From a virus: a DNA stretch of 38,097 bases. The position numbers and the translations under genes are program-made. The notes beneath the pieces were generated by a model. The model searched no databases. It had not been told where the DNA came from and was given only the letters and a program-made list of their open reading frames with translations. The DNA lies in IMG/VR virus record IMGVR_UViG_3300031963_000404, positions 1 through 38,097 of that record. One strand, given 5' to 3'. Below are positions 29,183 to 37,427 of the stretch, piece by piece (positions within the stretch are counted from its first letter, which is position 1; each line of letters opens with the position of its first letter).

Positions 29183-29946
29183 TCCCCCACACTCCATGCA
29201 GTTTCGGGCTTCTTCATCGTGTTGCAGTACTCAGTGGCGTGCTGATACACGGGCTTTCCCAAGTCTTTGCCGGGCCATGTGAAAACGTATTCGCCGTGGC
29301 CGATACACACCCGTGGCGTGACAAACACGCGGTTGCCGCTCTCTCGCCAGTTGACCCAAAACGCTATGTCAGAGTCGCGCCGTGGCCGCCAGTTAGGGTC
29401 GCCAGGAGTCTTTGGCTCTTCGTCCCAGGTGCCGTCGCTGTTTGGCAGTTCCTGCATCCAAGGCAGCTTGCACCGCTTCAGGGCGGCCGTGCTCAGGATG
29501 GTGCATCCGAAGTGTGCCGTGTCCACCTCCTGAACGGGTTCGGCAAACCACGACATCGGCAGCTTAGTCTTTCCTTCATCCGGCGGATTCTCCAGCGTGC
29601 CCGGCAGCGTGAGCATCGGGCGGCCGTCCTCACGCTTTGTCTGGAGCGGGGCCAAGGCGTCGCACTGAAACGTCATCGCCATTGCGAATAACTGCTCCAG
29701 ATCGGCCCGGCTGAACGCGCTGTCGTAATCGACCACCAGCAGATACTCGGCCTTGTCAAGGAAATTTTGGCAGACACGCGACAGGCATTGAGACCAGAAG
29801 GCTCCCTGCATCATCGTGGGGCGGATACCCAGCGGCATCAGCGCCTGAGCCCACGTGTAGAAGTTCGACATGAACCCGAGCCGTGGAACACTCATGACGC
29901 ATTCCACGCGAATGTCACACTCAGTGGAACCTACCTTGACGATCAT
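29179..29946 (-). CDS. Family-2-like glycosyltransferase in the head operon
   Basis: 255 residues from ATG 29946 (TTGGAGT upstream). GT-A landmarks are AEYLLVVDYDSAFSRADLEQ (metal site DYD), CDALAPLQTKR, VDTAHFGCTILSTAALK and SDIAFWVNWRESGNRVF near an IGHGE end. It sits between the capsid terminator and the connector genes, an odd place for such an enzyme. Glycosylation of a virion protein is a reasonable hypothesis. Confidence 0.75.
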   Translation of the reverse strand: MIVKVGSTECDIRVECVMSVPRLGFMSNFYTWAQALMPLGIRPTMMQGAFWSQCLSRVCQNFLDKAEYLLVVDYDSAFSRADLEQLFAMAMTFQCDALAPLQTKREDGRPMLTLPGTLENPPDEGKTKLPMSWFAEPVQEVDTAHFGCTILSTAALKRCKLPWMQELPNSDGTWDEEPKTPGDPNWRPRRDSDIAFWVNWRESGNRVFVTPRVCIGHGEYVFTWPGKDLGKPVYQHATEYCNTMKKPETAWSVGE

Positions 29947-29956
29947 GCGTGACTCC

Positions 29957-29997
29957 AAAAAGAGAGCGGGCGGCCCCCGCTTGGAAGCCGCCCGCTC
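29957..29997 (-). terminator. Rho-independent terminator after the capsid gene
   Basis: On the minus strand GAGCGGGCGG (29997-29988) and CCGCCCGCTC (29973-29964) form a perfect 10-bp stem with a 14-base loop, followed by CTCTTTTT (to 29957). It is 30 bases past the capsid stop. It would make capsid mRNA more abundant than the downstream head-tail mRNA. Confidence 0.85.
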
Positions 29998-30026
29998 AGA
30001 GTCGCACATCAGTCAAGCCGTCAGGC

Positions 30027-31343
30027 TCACGCACCCCGGAGGCCGATGACCGGGCCGGCAACCGTGTCGGTTCCCAGCGTGTGCCACGAGATCGCCACGC
30101 GGGCGGTCGCACGCAAAACGGTCTGGTCGCTGAGGAATGCCACCTCGGAGCTCGAGGCGAGCTCGATGCCCTGGCGGGTGCCGAAGATCGCGGCGTTGGC
30201 CAGGTTGGCGAAGAGGCAGAACACGTTGCCCGTCTGATCGCCAGAGCTCGGCATTTCGTCCGTGAGAACCACAGGGTATCCCATGAACGTGAGGCCAAGG
30301 CCCTGCGACAGGCCGACCGAACCGCCCTGGGCGGCGTCGAGGGCCTGCATGCAGTCCGCGAAGAAATACGGGCTGCAGTACCACTTCGCACCCGCCCTCG
30401 AATGACTTGGCATCAGAGCCATCATCCGCAGCATGTTGGCACGGGTGACTTCGTCGGGCGTGTCGCCGGCAGCCGTCACGAGCGAAGCGGCGTAGGTTGC
30501 CGCCGAGCCCGCGAGGAGGCCGTTCGCCGTCAGGATGCCCGCCACGCTCGGAGCGTTGGCCGAGTTGCCGTTGTACGCAATGTTCTCGATTGCGTTCGTC
30601 AGCGTCAGGGCCAGCTCGGAAGCGATCCAGTCGGCATAGGCCGCCGGGTTGACCGCGTCCGAGAGGAGCTCGTTGGCGATCCGCGTGGCCGCAGTGGCCT
30701 TGCGGGCGGTCAGCGTCACCTGGTTGCTGGTGGGGTCGCTGTCCGTAATCGCCACGTTCTCGTTCTGCCAGTTCACGGTCGCCCCGCCCGTGCGGCGCGG
30801 CACGAGGACCACGTCGGACGGCATCTGGATGTTCAGAGCGTTCGATGCGAACGACGAGTTCTCGGTCACGAGCCGCAGCACCGTGTCGGAAAGGAGAATG
30901 TCCCGCACGAAAGCCGAGCCCGTGGTGGAGCCAGTCGAGCCCTGGGCACGCACCTCGATGCCGGCATCCTCACACCACCGCTTCGCCTCGGCGTCACGGA
31001 GCAGCGTGGCCTTCAGCTGCATGCCGCTCTTGTAAGCGTCTTCATGCGAGCGGAACGCCTTCAGCTTGCCGTGGAACGGCACAGCCTGGATGCGGGGAGC
31101 CTTGCGCTCCTCGGTCACTTCGGGAGCCGGGGTGCAGCGATCAACGACGCTGCGGAGGCTCTTTGCCGACTCGACCACCTTCTTTTCGAAGTCGATCTTG
31201 GCGGTCAGTTCGTCGGCACGCTTGTTGAGGTCGATGAGCTCGACATCACGAGCGGTCGTGTCTTCGGCCTCGACGGCACGCACGGCGTCGATCCGGTTGG
31301 CGAGGGCAGCCGCCTCGTCCTGAAGCTTCTTGAGGTTGTCCAC
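30027..31343 (-). CDS. Major capsid protein, HK97 fold
   Basis: 438 residues from GTG 31343 (GGCGGAG upstream). The N-terminal 110 residues are a coiled-coil scaffold-like delta domain (LKKLQDEAAALANRIDAV, LNKRADELTAKIDFEKKV). The body follows HK97 order: SAFVRDILLSDTVLRLVT, RIANELLSDAVNPAAYADWI, KWYCSPYFFADCMQAL, FMGYPVVLTDEMPS. The delta domain is presumably removed by the S78 protease at 31554-32225. Confidence 0.9.
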   Translation of the reverse strand: MDNLKKLQDEAAALANRIDAVRAVEAEDTTARDVELIDLNKRADELTAKIDFEKKVVESAKSLRSVVDRCTPAPEVTEERKAPRIQAVPFHGKLKAFRSHEDAYKSGMQLKATLLRDAEAKRWCEDAGIEVRAQGSTGSTTGSAFVRDILLSDTVLRLVTENSSFASNALNIQMPSDVVLVPRRTGGATVNWQNENVAITDSDPTSNQVTLTARKATAATRIANELLSDAVNPAAYADWIASELALTLTNAIENIAYNGNSANAPSVAGILTANGLLAGSAATYAASLVTAAGDTPDEVTRANMLRMMALMPSHSRAGAKWYCSPYFFADCMQALDAAQGGSVGLSQGLGLTFMGYPVVLTDEMPSSGDQTGNVFCLFANLANAAIFGTRQGIELASSSEVAFLSDQTVLRATARVAISWHTLGTDTVAGPVIGLRGA

Positions 31344-31390
31344 GTATGTGATCTCCGCCGGCGGTATTGCCGATGGAGTCAATAGTGCCA

Positions 31391-31561
31391 CTACGTGCGG
31401 GGAACCTTGCAGAACCGCACTTCGGAAAGTGTTGTTTTCACAAACGCCACCGCGCGAGCCCCGCACCTCGGGCAACGTAAATACCGCTGCCGCTCGTCAC
31501 CACATGGACGGCTGGAGCGGCACCGGAGTTTCTCGCCGCAAGTGCAGCGTGCTTCAGACAC
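31391..31561 (-). CDS. Zinc-ribbon protein between protease and capsid (56 aa)
   Basis: GTG 31561 (GAGG seven bases upstream) overlaps the protease stop; TAG is at 31393. The protein has RCTCGEKLRC and, after GDERQRYLRCP, RCG, giving the cysteines of a zinc ribbon; the VAFVKTTLSEVRF end is basic. It resembles Ogr-type late-gene activators in size and metal site, but that link is only suggestive. Intergenic bases 31344-31390 hold only the capsid ribosome site. Confidence 0.6.
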   Translation of the reverse strand: MSEARCTCGEKLRCRSSRPCGDERQRYLRCPRCGARAVAFVKTTLSEVRFCKVPRT

Positions 31562-32225
31562 GTCGCAACCTCAGAGCCCACGCAGCAGCTGCGTCACGGA
31601 CCAGGGAACGCATGGCGATCTTCACTTCGGGCTCGGCATCCGCATTGGCCTCGACGGCGGCAGCCTGCTCTGCCAGCCACGCCTCATAGGACCGCCGGGA
31701 CACCACCGCAGTCGTAGCACTGCCGTAGGCCGGCACGTTTACCGGACCAACTTCGTACAGGCCCGAAGCCTCCACGATCTCGCGGATGGCCTTGCCTGAT
31801 TCGTCGGTCGTGTAGCGTTCTCCGCGCTGGCTCACGGTGAACGCAAAGGAACTGCCAGTGAGCAGGCGAGCACGCACCAGGGCCAGCACGTCACGGCCCG
31901 CCGAGGTATCCGGCGGCTCCACGACATACGAAATGCCACGATCGTCAGCGATGATCTCGAGCGTGCCAGCCGACTCACGGCCAAGCAGCATGTCGCTGTT
32001 GTGGTTGTAGTAGCTCAGGATCTCGCCCTTGCCACGCTGGCGGTTCAGCACCTTGTCGAAGGCACCTGGCAGGATTCGCTCCCGAAAGCCACCGAGGTCA
32101 AGTGAAAGCCGGTTGTATGGCACCGCCAGCCCACGGATCGCCTCGCGTCCGCTGGAGCGCGTCTCAATCTGCAGCTCGCACTCTGGTGCCTCGTCTACGG
32201 TCAGGCAGCGGCGTTCAATTTCCAT
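31554..32225 (-). CDS. Prohead protease, S78 family
   Basis: 223 residues with the HK97 gp4 pattern: IRGLAVPYNRLSLDLGGFRE, the active histidine in YYNHNSDMLLGR and serine in TGSSFAF. It cleaves the capsid delta domain and is then degraded. The ATG overlaps the portal stop by 11 bases. Confidence 0.88.
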   Translation of the reverse strand: MEIERRCLTVDEAPECELQIETRSSGREAIRGLAVPYNRLSLDLGGFRERILPGAFDKVLNRQRGKGEILSYYNHNSDMLLGRESAGTLEIIADDRGISYVVEPPDTSAGRDVLALVRARLLTGSSFAFTVSQRGERYTTDESGKAIREIVEASGLYEVGPVNVPAYGSATTAVVSRRSYEAWLAEQAAAVEANADAEPEVKIAMRSLVRDAAAAWALRLRRV

Positions 32226-33507
32226 TGGTCTGGCCCTCCTGCTCGGCCTGGTCTTCTGTGTCGTCTTCGGGCAAATCCTCTACTTCCGCGACGGGCGCGG
32301 GCATCGGCTCCGGTGCGGGCGGCTCTTGGCCCATCTTGTCGAGCGTTGTCATGTTCAGCTGCACGAAATGCTTGTCACCCTCTGGCCCGATCGGGTTCAG
32401 GTTCTCAAGCTCGCGGATTTCGTTCACAGTCATCCAGCCGTTTTGCAAAGCCGAGACGTAGTAGGCCGAGCGTGCGGCGTGATCAGCCCGAAGAATCCCA
32501 CTCACCGCGTGCTCGGCAAAATACTTCTCGTCGTCAACGATCAGGTCGCGGGCGATTGCCGCCTCCCACCGCTTCAGGTGCGGCAGCAGGCAGTGCTGGA
32601 GAAATTCAACCGACTGCGTTTCGATATTTGAAAAACTCGACCGCGACAGATCCTGAATCAGATGGGGCGGCACTCTGAAGATTCGGCAGCACTCGATCAC
32701 GGCGAACTGCCGGCTCTCAAGCATCTGGGCACTCTCGTTGCTGCCGCTGAGCTCGTGGGCCTTCACTCCGTTTGGAAGCACGGCAGTCCGATGGGCACGA
32801 TCCGGCCCACGGTGCATCCGTTCCCATTGCTCACGGAGACGCTCGGCGGCCTCTGCCGGAATCGGGTTGTCGCTCTCAAGGATCACGCCCGGCCGAGCGC
32901 CGGAACCGAAGTACGTGGCCGCGTGCGTCTCAAGAGCCTGCGAAAGGCCGATCACGTTCTGGAACAGCTTGTAGGTTGGGATCGGCTTGATGCCGTCCTC
33001 GGTCGTGAACCGCAGGGCGAAGATTTGATCCTGGCTGTAGATCGTCTGCTTGCCGCTGGGCTCGCGGTACTTGTATCGCAGCGTGCCGTCCTCGAGCCGC
33101 TCGGCCTCCATGCGGCTGGAGTGCAGCGGCCAGAGCTCGGAGACGGCACCTCGGGCACCTGGGCGGATCTCGGCGTACGACGCACCGTAGTGCAGATACA
33201 TGCCCGTCATCCAATCCCTAAACTCCTGAGCCGTCTGCCACGGGTTGGGTTGCTGGTGCAGGAGCCGATAGACGGGATGAGCGGTAGCCTTCGCCTTGCC
33301 GCCGTTGGCCATCCGCTCGTAGACGTGCAGCGGCAGGGCTGAGACTGCATCCGATATGACGCGGATGCAGGCCGTGTACGCAGAGCATGCCATCGAGTTG
33401 TCGGCGGTGACGCGAATGCCGGCTGGCGTGCGGGTGCCGCTGGACTCGGTCCAGTCGATGCCACGCAAATCGAGCATTTTGAAGTCGGCGGCGGCGTTTT
33501 CACTCAT
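32215..33507 (-). CDS. Portal protein, HK97 family
   Basis: 430 residues. Family landmarks are YTACIRVISDAVSALPLHVY, HPVYRLLHQQPNPWQTAQEF, ELWPLHSSRMEAERLEDG, and RVPPHLIQDLSRSSFSNIET. It forms the dodecameric DNA entry ring. ATG 33507 overlaps the terminase stop (ATGA). Confidence 0.92.
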   Translation of the reverse strand: MSENAAADFKMLDLRGIDWTESSGTRTPAGIRVTADNSMACSAYTACIRVISDAVSALPLHVYERMANGGKAKATAHPVYRLLHQQPNPWQTAQEFRDWMTGMYLHYGASYAEIRPGARGAVSELWPLHSSRMEAERLEDGTLRYKYREPSGKQTIYSQDQIFALRFTTEDGIKPIPTYKLFQNVIGLSQALETHAATYFGSGARPGVILESDNPIPAEAAERLREQWERMHRGPDRAHRTAVLPNGVKAHELSGSNESAQMLESRQFAVIECCRIFRVPPHLIQDLSRSSFSNIETQSVEFLQHCLLPHLKRWEAAIARDLIVDDEKYFAEHAVSGILRADHAARSAYYVSALQNGWMTVNEIRELENLNPIGPEGDKHFVQLNMTTLDKMGQEPPAPEPMPAPVAEVEDLPEDDTEDQAEQEGQTNGN

Positions 33508-35155
33508 AGCGTCATGATGTCCCAGGATTGTTCTGGCGGCGGTGCCGTTGCTGTGGCGTGCAGGCCCAGGCCCATGACGAGAGCCACTATGCCGTCGATC
33601 CGCTCGGTGCTCTTAGCCTTGCTGCATTTCATGTTGCCCTGGTGGTCGGTCTGCACCGCCACGTTGGCGGCCATCCAACTCAGCACCGGGTGATTTGCGT
33701 GCCGTATCCGCTCCGACAGCACGAGCGTCTCGAGCTGGCGGCAAGGGCTCGTCATGCTGGCAAACCCTTGCCCGTACCCTGCCACATTTAGCCCATCGCC
33801 TTGCAGTTGCGTGGCCAGTTGCGTGGCGTTCCAGCGGTCGATTCCGATCTGCCGGATGTTGTATTGCTTGGCCAGTTCGTTGATGTCTCGCCTGATTACG
33901 TCGTAGTCAGTGACGTTTCCATCCGTGGCACGGATAAAGCCGTCACGAATCCAGCCGACGTAGTCCACTTTGTCCCGCAGCGTCCGCTCGGCTGCGTGTA
34001 CCTCTGGCACCCAGAAGAACGGCAGCACGTCGAAGGTGCCGTCGCTGGACTGGCTCACGAGCACCAGCGCCGACAGGTCCGTGGTGCTGGCCAAATCGAG
34101 TCCCGCAAACCACTCCCGCTTCTCTAGGTCAGAGTCGATCGGGTTGCCGCACTTGGCCCATGCGTCTGGGGCAATCCACCGCGTGTCCTGAGTGGTCCAG
34201 ACATTGAGCCTGTATCGCAAAAAGGCGTTCAGCTTGCTGGGCGACTGATCCGCTTCGCGGGCGTCGGCAGCGAAAGACTCCTCGGTGATCGTCTGGCCTA
34301 GCGACGGGTTCGCCTTGTGCCACGTCTTTGGGTCTTTCCAATCGTCTTCCGGCGAGGCGGCATAGATGCAGCCGAAGAAGGCCGGGTCCACTGCCGGATC
34401 GGCTATGCAACGCTCTGCGTACTGGTGCTGCTCCCAACAGATGCTCTTGCGGTCGAAGCCCGCCGTGGTGATCGATAACAGCATTGGTGATCTCCGAGCC
34501 GCCCCGCCGTACCTGAGTGCATCTCTTGTTGTGCCGGGCCTTCGCCCCCAGCCTCTCGGCCAGGGGCGAAAGCCCAGAGGCGGCGGTCTCTTTGTGCATG
34601 GAGTTCATCAAAGAGCAGGGCGTGGATGTTGAGGCCCTCGGCCCGGAACGCATCAGCCGAGAGAACCCGGTAAAACGAATTGCTCGCCTTATGCACGATG
34701 GTCTTGCGGCTGTCGATCACCTCGAGGTGGCGAGACAACGCAGGCGAAGCCCGCACCATTGACGCGGCCTCGCGGTAGATGATGCCTGCCTGCTCACGAT
34801 CCGCAGCCGCCGAATAGCACTCAGCACCAGGCTCAGAGTCGAAGGCCGTCAGATAGAGGGCGATGCCGGCAAGTGTGGTGCTCTTGCCTTGCTTCTTCGG
34901 CAGCTCAATGTACCCAACACGATGCTGCCGCGTGCCGTCAGGGTTCAGCCGGCCGAAGAGCTCACGCAGCACATGATGCTGCCACGGCAACAGCGTGAAC
35001 GGCTTGCCGGCGTTCTGGCCTTTGCTGTGCCGCAGCACCTTCTCGAAGAAGGCCACGACGCGCTCGTACTTCGCCTGGCCCTCGGGCGTCAGCTCACGCG
35101 CCGTGGACGCGGAAGAAGTCTTCGACTTCGTCGCTGGGCTTTTCTTCTTTGCCAC
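33504..35155 (-). CDS. terL: Large terminase subunit, frame interrupted by a 50-nt hairpin insert
   Basis: The ATPase part (codons 1-194, 35155-34574) has Walker A at IELPKKQGKSTT and Walker B at HALLFDELHAQ, then RDRRLW. The frame then passes into a 50-nt segment (34573-34524) and is lost. Translation resumes at GAT 34523 in another frame with DALRYGGAARRSPMLL and runs to 33504, including the nuclease aspartate in WFAGLDLASTTD. Removing the 50 nt gives 533 residues with W-D adjacent, as in terminases of this type. GTG 35155 is the likely start. Without bypass, a frameshift or a correction of the sequence the gene would be broken. Confidence 0.85.
34534..34577 (-). other. Twenty-base-pair hairpin inside the terminase gene
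   Basis: In minus-strand RNA, 34577-34558 pairs with 34553-34534 without a break (20 bp, four of them G-U), capped by GAGA, a GNRA tetraloop (34557-34554). The central 16 bp (34573-34558 with 34553-34538) make up 36 of the 50 inserted bases; the stem base reaches into the TGG codon before the gap. CCGGCACAACAAGA (34537-34524) is the rest of the insert. Confidence 0.85.
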
Positions 35156-35564
35156 CTAGGCGTGCCCTTGATGTCGGCGTCAATCCAAACTCGCCCATTA
35201 GCGAAGCCTGAAGGCTCACTAATCCACGATATAGCGGGCCTGCCGGGTTGGGTTTCACACCGCCCAGGTCGGTCCTCATCACCGGGCCGGTCGCCCGCAA
35301 CTCCAACAGGCACGCCTGCGTGGCAGCGTACACCTCGCACAAAGTGGCAAGGGCCTCGCCATCGGCCGTGGTCAGCGTGCCCAGTTGCATCAGGATCGGC
35401 ACGAGCTCGGTCCACTTCTCAACCGCCAGCGGCTCGACCATCAGACGCTTCGGCATCGGCGGCGCGCCGGGCGGAGCGGGCAGGTCGGGGCGGATCTTCC
35501 GCTTTCCGGGGTTGCCGTCCATCAGCTTTTGTGCTGCGGTCTTTGGTTTTCGGCCACTGGTCAT
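35094..35564 (-). CDS. terS: Small terminase subunit, P27 family
   Basis: 156 residues: GRKPKTAAQKLMDGNPGKR at the N-terminus (DNA-binding tail), EKWTELVPILMQLGTLTTAD and LYRGLVSLQASLMGEFGLTP. These are family-typical for P27-like terminases, which recognise the packaging site. It overlaps the large subunit by 62 bases. 114 bases without a gene separate it from the HNH gene. Confidence 0.88.
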   Translation of the reverse strand: MTSGRKPKTAAQKLMDGNPGKRKIRPDLPAPPGAPPMPKRLMVEPLAVEKWTELVPILMQLGTLTTADGEALATLCEVYAATQACLLELRATGPVMRTDLGGVKPNPAGPLYRGLVSLQASLMGEFGLTPTSRARLGGKEEKPSDEVEDFFRVHGA

Positions 35565-35653
35565 TGCAGAACCTCAAAAACGCTGCGGGATTTCGCGGCC
35601 GCGCGTATAGCTGTTGGACGGCGGGTATTGCTCAATGGCAGGCCTAGAGGCGG

Positions 35654-35672
35654 CACCCACCCTCGGTGGGTG
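35654..35672. promoter_or_regulatory. Perfect hairpin between HNH and small terminase genes
   Basis: CACCCACC (35654-35661) pairs perfectly with GGTGGGTG (35665-35672) around CTC. It is seven bases past the HNH stop and has no U-tract. A 10-bp palindrome CGCGGCCGCG lies close by (35595-35604). Cohesive-end sites usually lie beside terminase genes, so this gap is the candidate packaging site. Confidence 0.45.
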
Positions 35673-35678
35673 TGGCGA

Positions 35679-35996
35679 TCACTTTCCGTTTCGCACGCGC
35701 TCGCGTGCCGTCTTGCGGTTGTGACATGCGTGGCAACGTGCCGCACCATTGGCAACGTCATACCTATCGCCGCCTTGAGTGATCGGCACGACGTGGTCAG
35801 CGTGAAGATTTGTAGCAACTCGCCCGCAATCCACGCATTGCCAGTCGCACTTGGTCAGCACCGCTTGACGCCACAGCTTGTGGGCTTTGCTGCAGTAGCC
35901 TCGGGCCGCAGCGCTGGGCCTGGCCGAGTCGTCTTGCTTTGGCCCGGCGGCAGTGCGCAACCGCAGCGGCCTGTGGCTTGGTATCCGAGTGGGCAT
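35679..35996 (-). CDS. HNH endonuclease next to the terminase
   Basis: 105 residues with CVDCGRVATNLHADHVVPI and ARCHACHNRKTA, the beta-beta-alpha metal site with two CxxC pairs. In HK97-type phages an HNH protein beside terminase is needed for cos cleavage, so this gene probably works with both terminase subunits. ATG 35996 lies five bases after the previous stop. Confidence 0.85.
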   Translation of the reverse strand: MPTRIPSHRPLRLRTAAGPKQDDSARPSAAARGYCSKAHKLWRQAVLTKCDWQCVDCGRVATNLHADHVVPITQGGDRYDVANGAARCHACHNRKTARERVRNGK

Positions 35997-36001
35997 ACGC
36001 C

Positions 36002-36358
36002 TCAGCTCTTGAACATCACCACGCCTGTGGTGCCCGTGCTGTTCGTCGTGCTCGACACGATCTTCAGATATTCGGTGCCGAACACTTCATCAGGCAACGC
36101 GTAGGCCCGGCCGTCCGTGCTTGAGGGGGCCATGGTCAGATCAGCGGCCGAGCCGTCCGACTTGTACAGCCGGCGGAACGTGCCGGTAGGCGAAGTGCCC
36201 GCCCACATCTGGAGCGTGCTGGCGTTGGTCGAGATCGTGCCAATGGTTAGCACAGCCCCGGCAATGTCACGCATATCGAGCGTGGTGGCCAATGCAGTGG
36301 CCGTATGCAGGGTGATGTCAATATCGCGGTTCAGTCGGCTGATTCGGCTCGTGGACAT
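36002..36358 (-). CDS. Beta-rich protein before the packaging genes (118 aa)
   Basis: ATG 36358 has ACAGGAGA upstream. The sequence is rich in Thr, Ser and Ala and predicted to be beta strands (DITLHTATALATTLDMRDIA, LQMWAGTSPTGTFRRLYKSD, YLKIVSSTTNSTGTTGVVMF). It resembles small virion decoration or fibre-type proteins. No family was recognised. Confidence 0.5.
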   Translation of the reverse strand: MSTSRISRLNRDIDITLHTATALATTLDMRDIAGAVLTIGTISTNASTLQMWAGTSPTGTFRRLYKSDGSAADLTMAPSSTDGRAYALPDEVFGTEYLKIVSSTTNSTGTTGVVMFKS

Positions 36359-36444
36359 GCGGAGTCTCCTGTGCTTCTAGGCTAGGCATGGGCGGGCTTC
36401 CCCTTGCAGTACGGCGCGGCACGACATCGCCGCTGTAGCGCACT

Positions 36445-36561
36445 TCAGGACAGGTAGGCCGCCCACCGCCGAGCCTGGGCGTCGGTCATCCGCAGCCGCA
36501 GGGCAACAGGCGTTGTCCGTAGGAGAACGGCCAGACGAAACAGAAACGCACTCGCGTCCAT
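36445..36561 (-). CDS. Orphan T-domain-like mini-gene (38 aa)
   Basis: The product, opening MDASAFLFRLAVLLRTTP and ending RMTDAQARRWAAYLS, aligns to the T part of the tail chaperone at 25214-25537 (FLFRLAAHLGMTVKELGRRM): 13 of about 31 positions are identical. ATG 36561 follows AGAGAGAGACTG. After its TGA the same frame runs 20 codons more and contains AAPYCKGKP, recalling LAPYCPKGR of gpGT, so this may be a decayed or stop-interrupted copy. The stop lies inside a linker shared with the left arm. Confidence 0.55.
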   Translation of the reverse strand: MDASAFLFRLAVLLRTTPVALRLRMTDAQARRWAAYLS

Positions 36562-36577
36562 CAGTCTCTCTCTTCGC

Positions 36578-37135
36578 TCAAGAGCGCAATTCCAGCCGGT
36601 TGAGCAATGCACGCAGCGTGTCAGTGTGTCGCTCGCAAACAGGGTGCGTTTCGCACCGTAGCGTCAGTTCTGCATAGGCAATCGCTGCCACCTCCGCTCC
36701 GGTGAGGCCGGGATGCGGCCTTTCGTAGAGCGGCTCCAGTTCGCAGGCGTGTCGGCAGGCAAGTGCCTTCGCGTCCACTTCATTGCTGCACAAGGTCGGC
36801 TCCAGCGGGTCTACAAACACCGCCCATGCAACCGGCTTCGGTGTGTTGCCAGTGCCTTGTCCTTCGTCCGCAGGCTGCCGCAACGTGGCGGCAGACGGAT
36901 GCTGTGCATCACTCTTGCAGGAAGGCTCCGCTGTCGCCGCTGGCTCGGCGTCATGATTTGTGACTTGCAAAAAAGCCTCCGCCACACGCTTCTGCATGGC
37001 CGCAATGACTTTTTCGGCCATCCGATCAGCCGCTTCTTGCCGCGACTTGCGCAGGTTCTCTTCGGAAAACTCGCCTATCCCAAGCACCCAATCGCGGATC
37101 GTCTTGCCGGGAAAAGGCTCGCAGTTGCTGTCCAT
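36578..37135 (-). CDS. Ea22-like/accessory protein (185 aa)
   Basis: The start at 37135 uses the shared leader AGAGAGAGACGCG. The N-terminal region is helical (NLRKSRQEAADRMAEKVIAA), the middle looks disordered, and the C-terminal half begins PKPVAWAVFVDPLEP and has ELEPLYERP, the pattern of Ea22-like phage proteins. Function is unknown. It occupies the slot that holds a DUF551 gene in the left arm. Confidence 0.6.
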   Translation of the reverse strand: MDSNCEPFPGKTIRDWVLGIGEFSEENLRKSRQEAADRMAEKVIAAMQKRVAEAFLQVTNHDAEPAATAEPSCKSDAQHPSAATLRQPADEGQGTGNTPKPVAWAVFVDPLEPTLCSNEVDAKALACRHACELEPLYERPHPGLTGAEVAAIAYAELTLRCETHPVCERHTDTLRALLNRLELRS

Positions 37136-37153
37136 CGCGTCTCTCTCTGATTT

Positions 37154-37420
37154 CTAGAGCGTCGTTCGTTTTAGCAACGCCCGCAGCGTAGCCGCTGCCT
37201 CTTCATCATTTGGCCCGCCGTAGGTGATGTCCTCGCACCACTCAATAGCACTCGCAATCGCCTCCCGCTCCGCCTCTGTGAGCCGCAGGCGGGCGATCTC
37301 AGCGTCTCGCTGGATCACGCGATTCTCGCACTGTGTCAACAATTCGTAGTGCCACGCTGCCCTGCCTGCCTGCTCCTCCAGCGCGGCCTGAAGGCTGGCG
37401 ATCCTATGCGCATCGTCCAT
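37154..37420 (-). CDS. Helical accessory protein (88 aa)
   Basis: ATG 37420 is chosen because the shared AGAGAGAGACGCG leader precedes it; the longer frame to 37480 would run into the conserved element. The protein is helical (RIASLQAALEEQAGRAAWHY, RDAEIARLRLTEAEREAIAS) with ATLRALLKRTTL at the end. It replaces the 71-aa gene of the left arm. Confidence 0.55.
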   Translation of the reverse strand: MDDAHRIASLQAALEEQAGRAAWHYELLTQCENRVIQRDAEIARLRLTEAEREAIASAIEWCEDITYGGPNDEEAAATLRALLKRTTL

Positions 37421-37427
37421 CGCGTCT

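Noticed and set aside
29949-31385. Plus-strand frame (478 aa) opposite the capsid gene
   Set aside because: Complement of the HK97 capsid gene, low-complexity composition, no ribosome site.
34129-34653. Third frame (174 aa) across the terminase gap
   Set aside because: It contains neither the Walker motifs nor the nuclease motif and only bridges the insert by chance; the two conserved halves are in the other frames.
35626-35680. tRNA-like stretch (GGTATTGCTCAATGGCAG, similar to a D-arm)
   Set aside because: No T-arm, no matching acceptor stem and no anticodon stem could be folded; the following bases form the CACCCACC hairpin instead.
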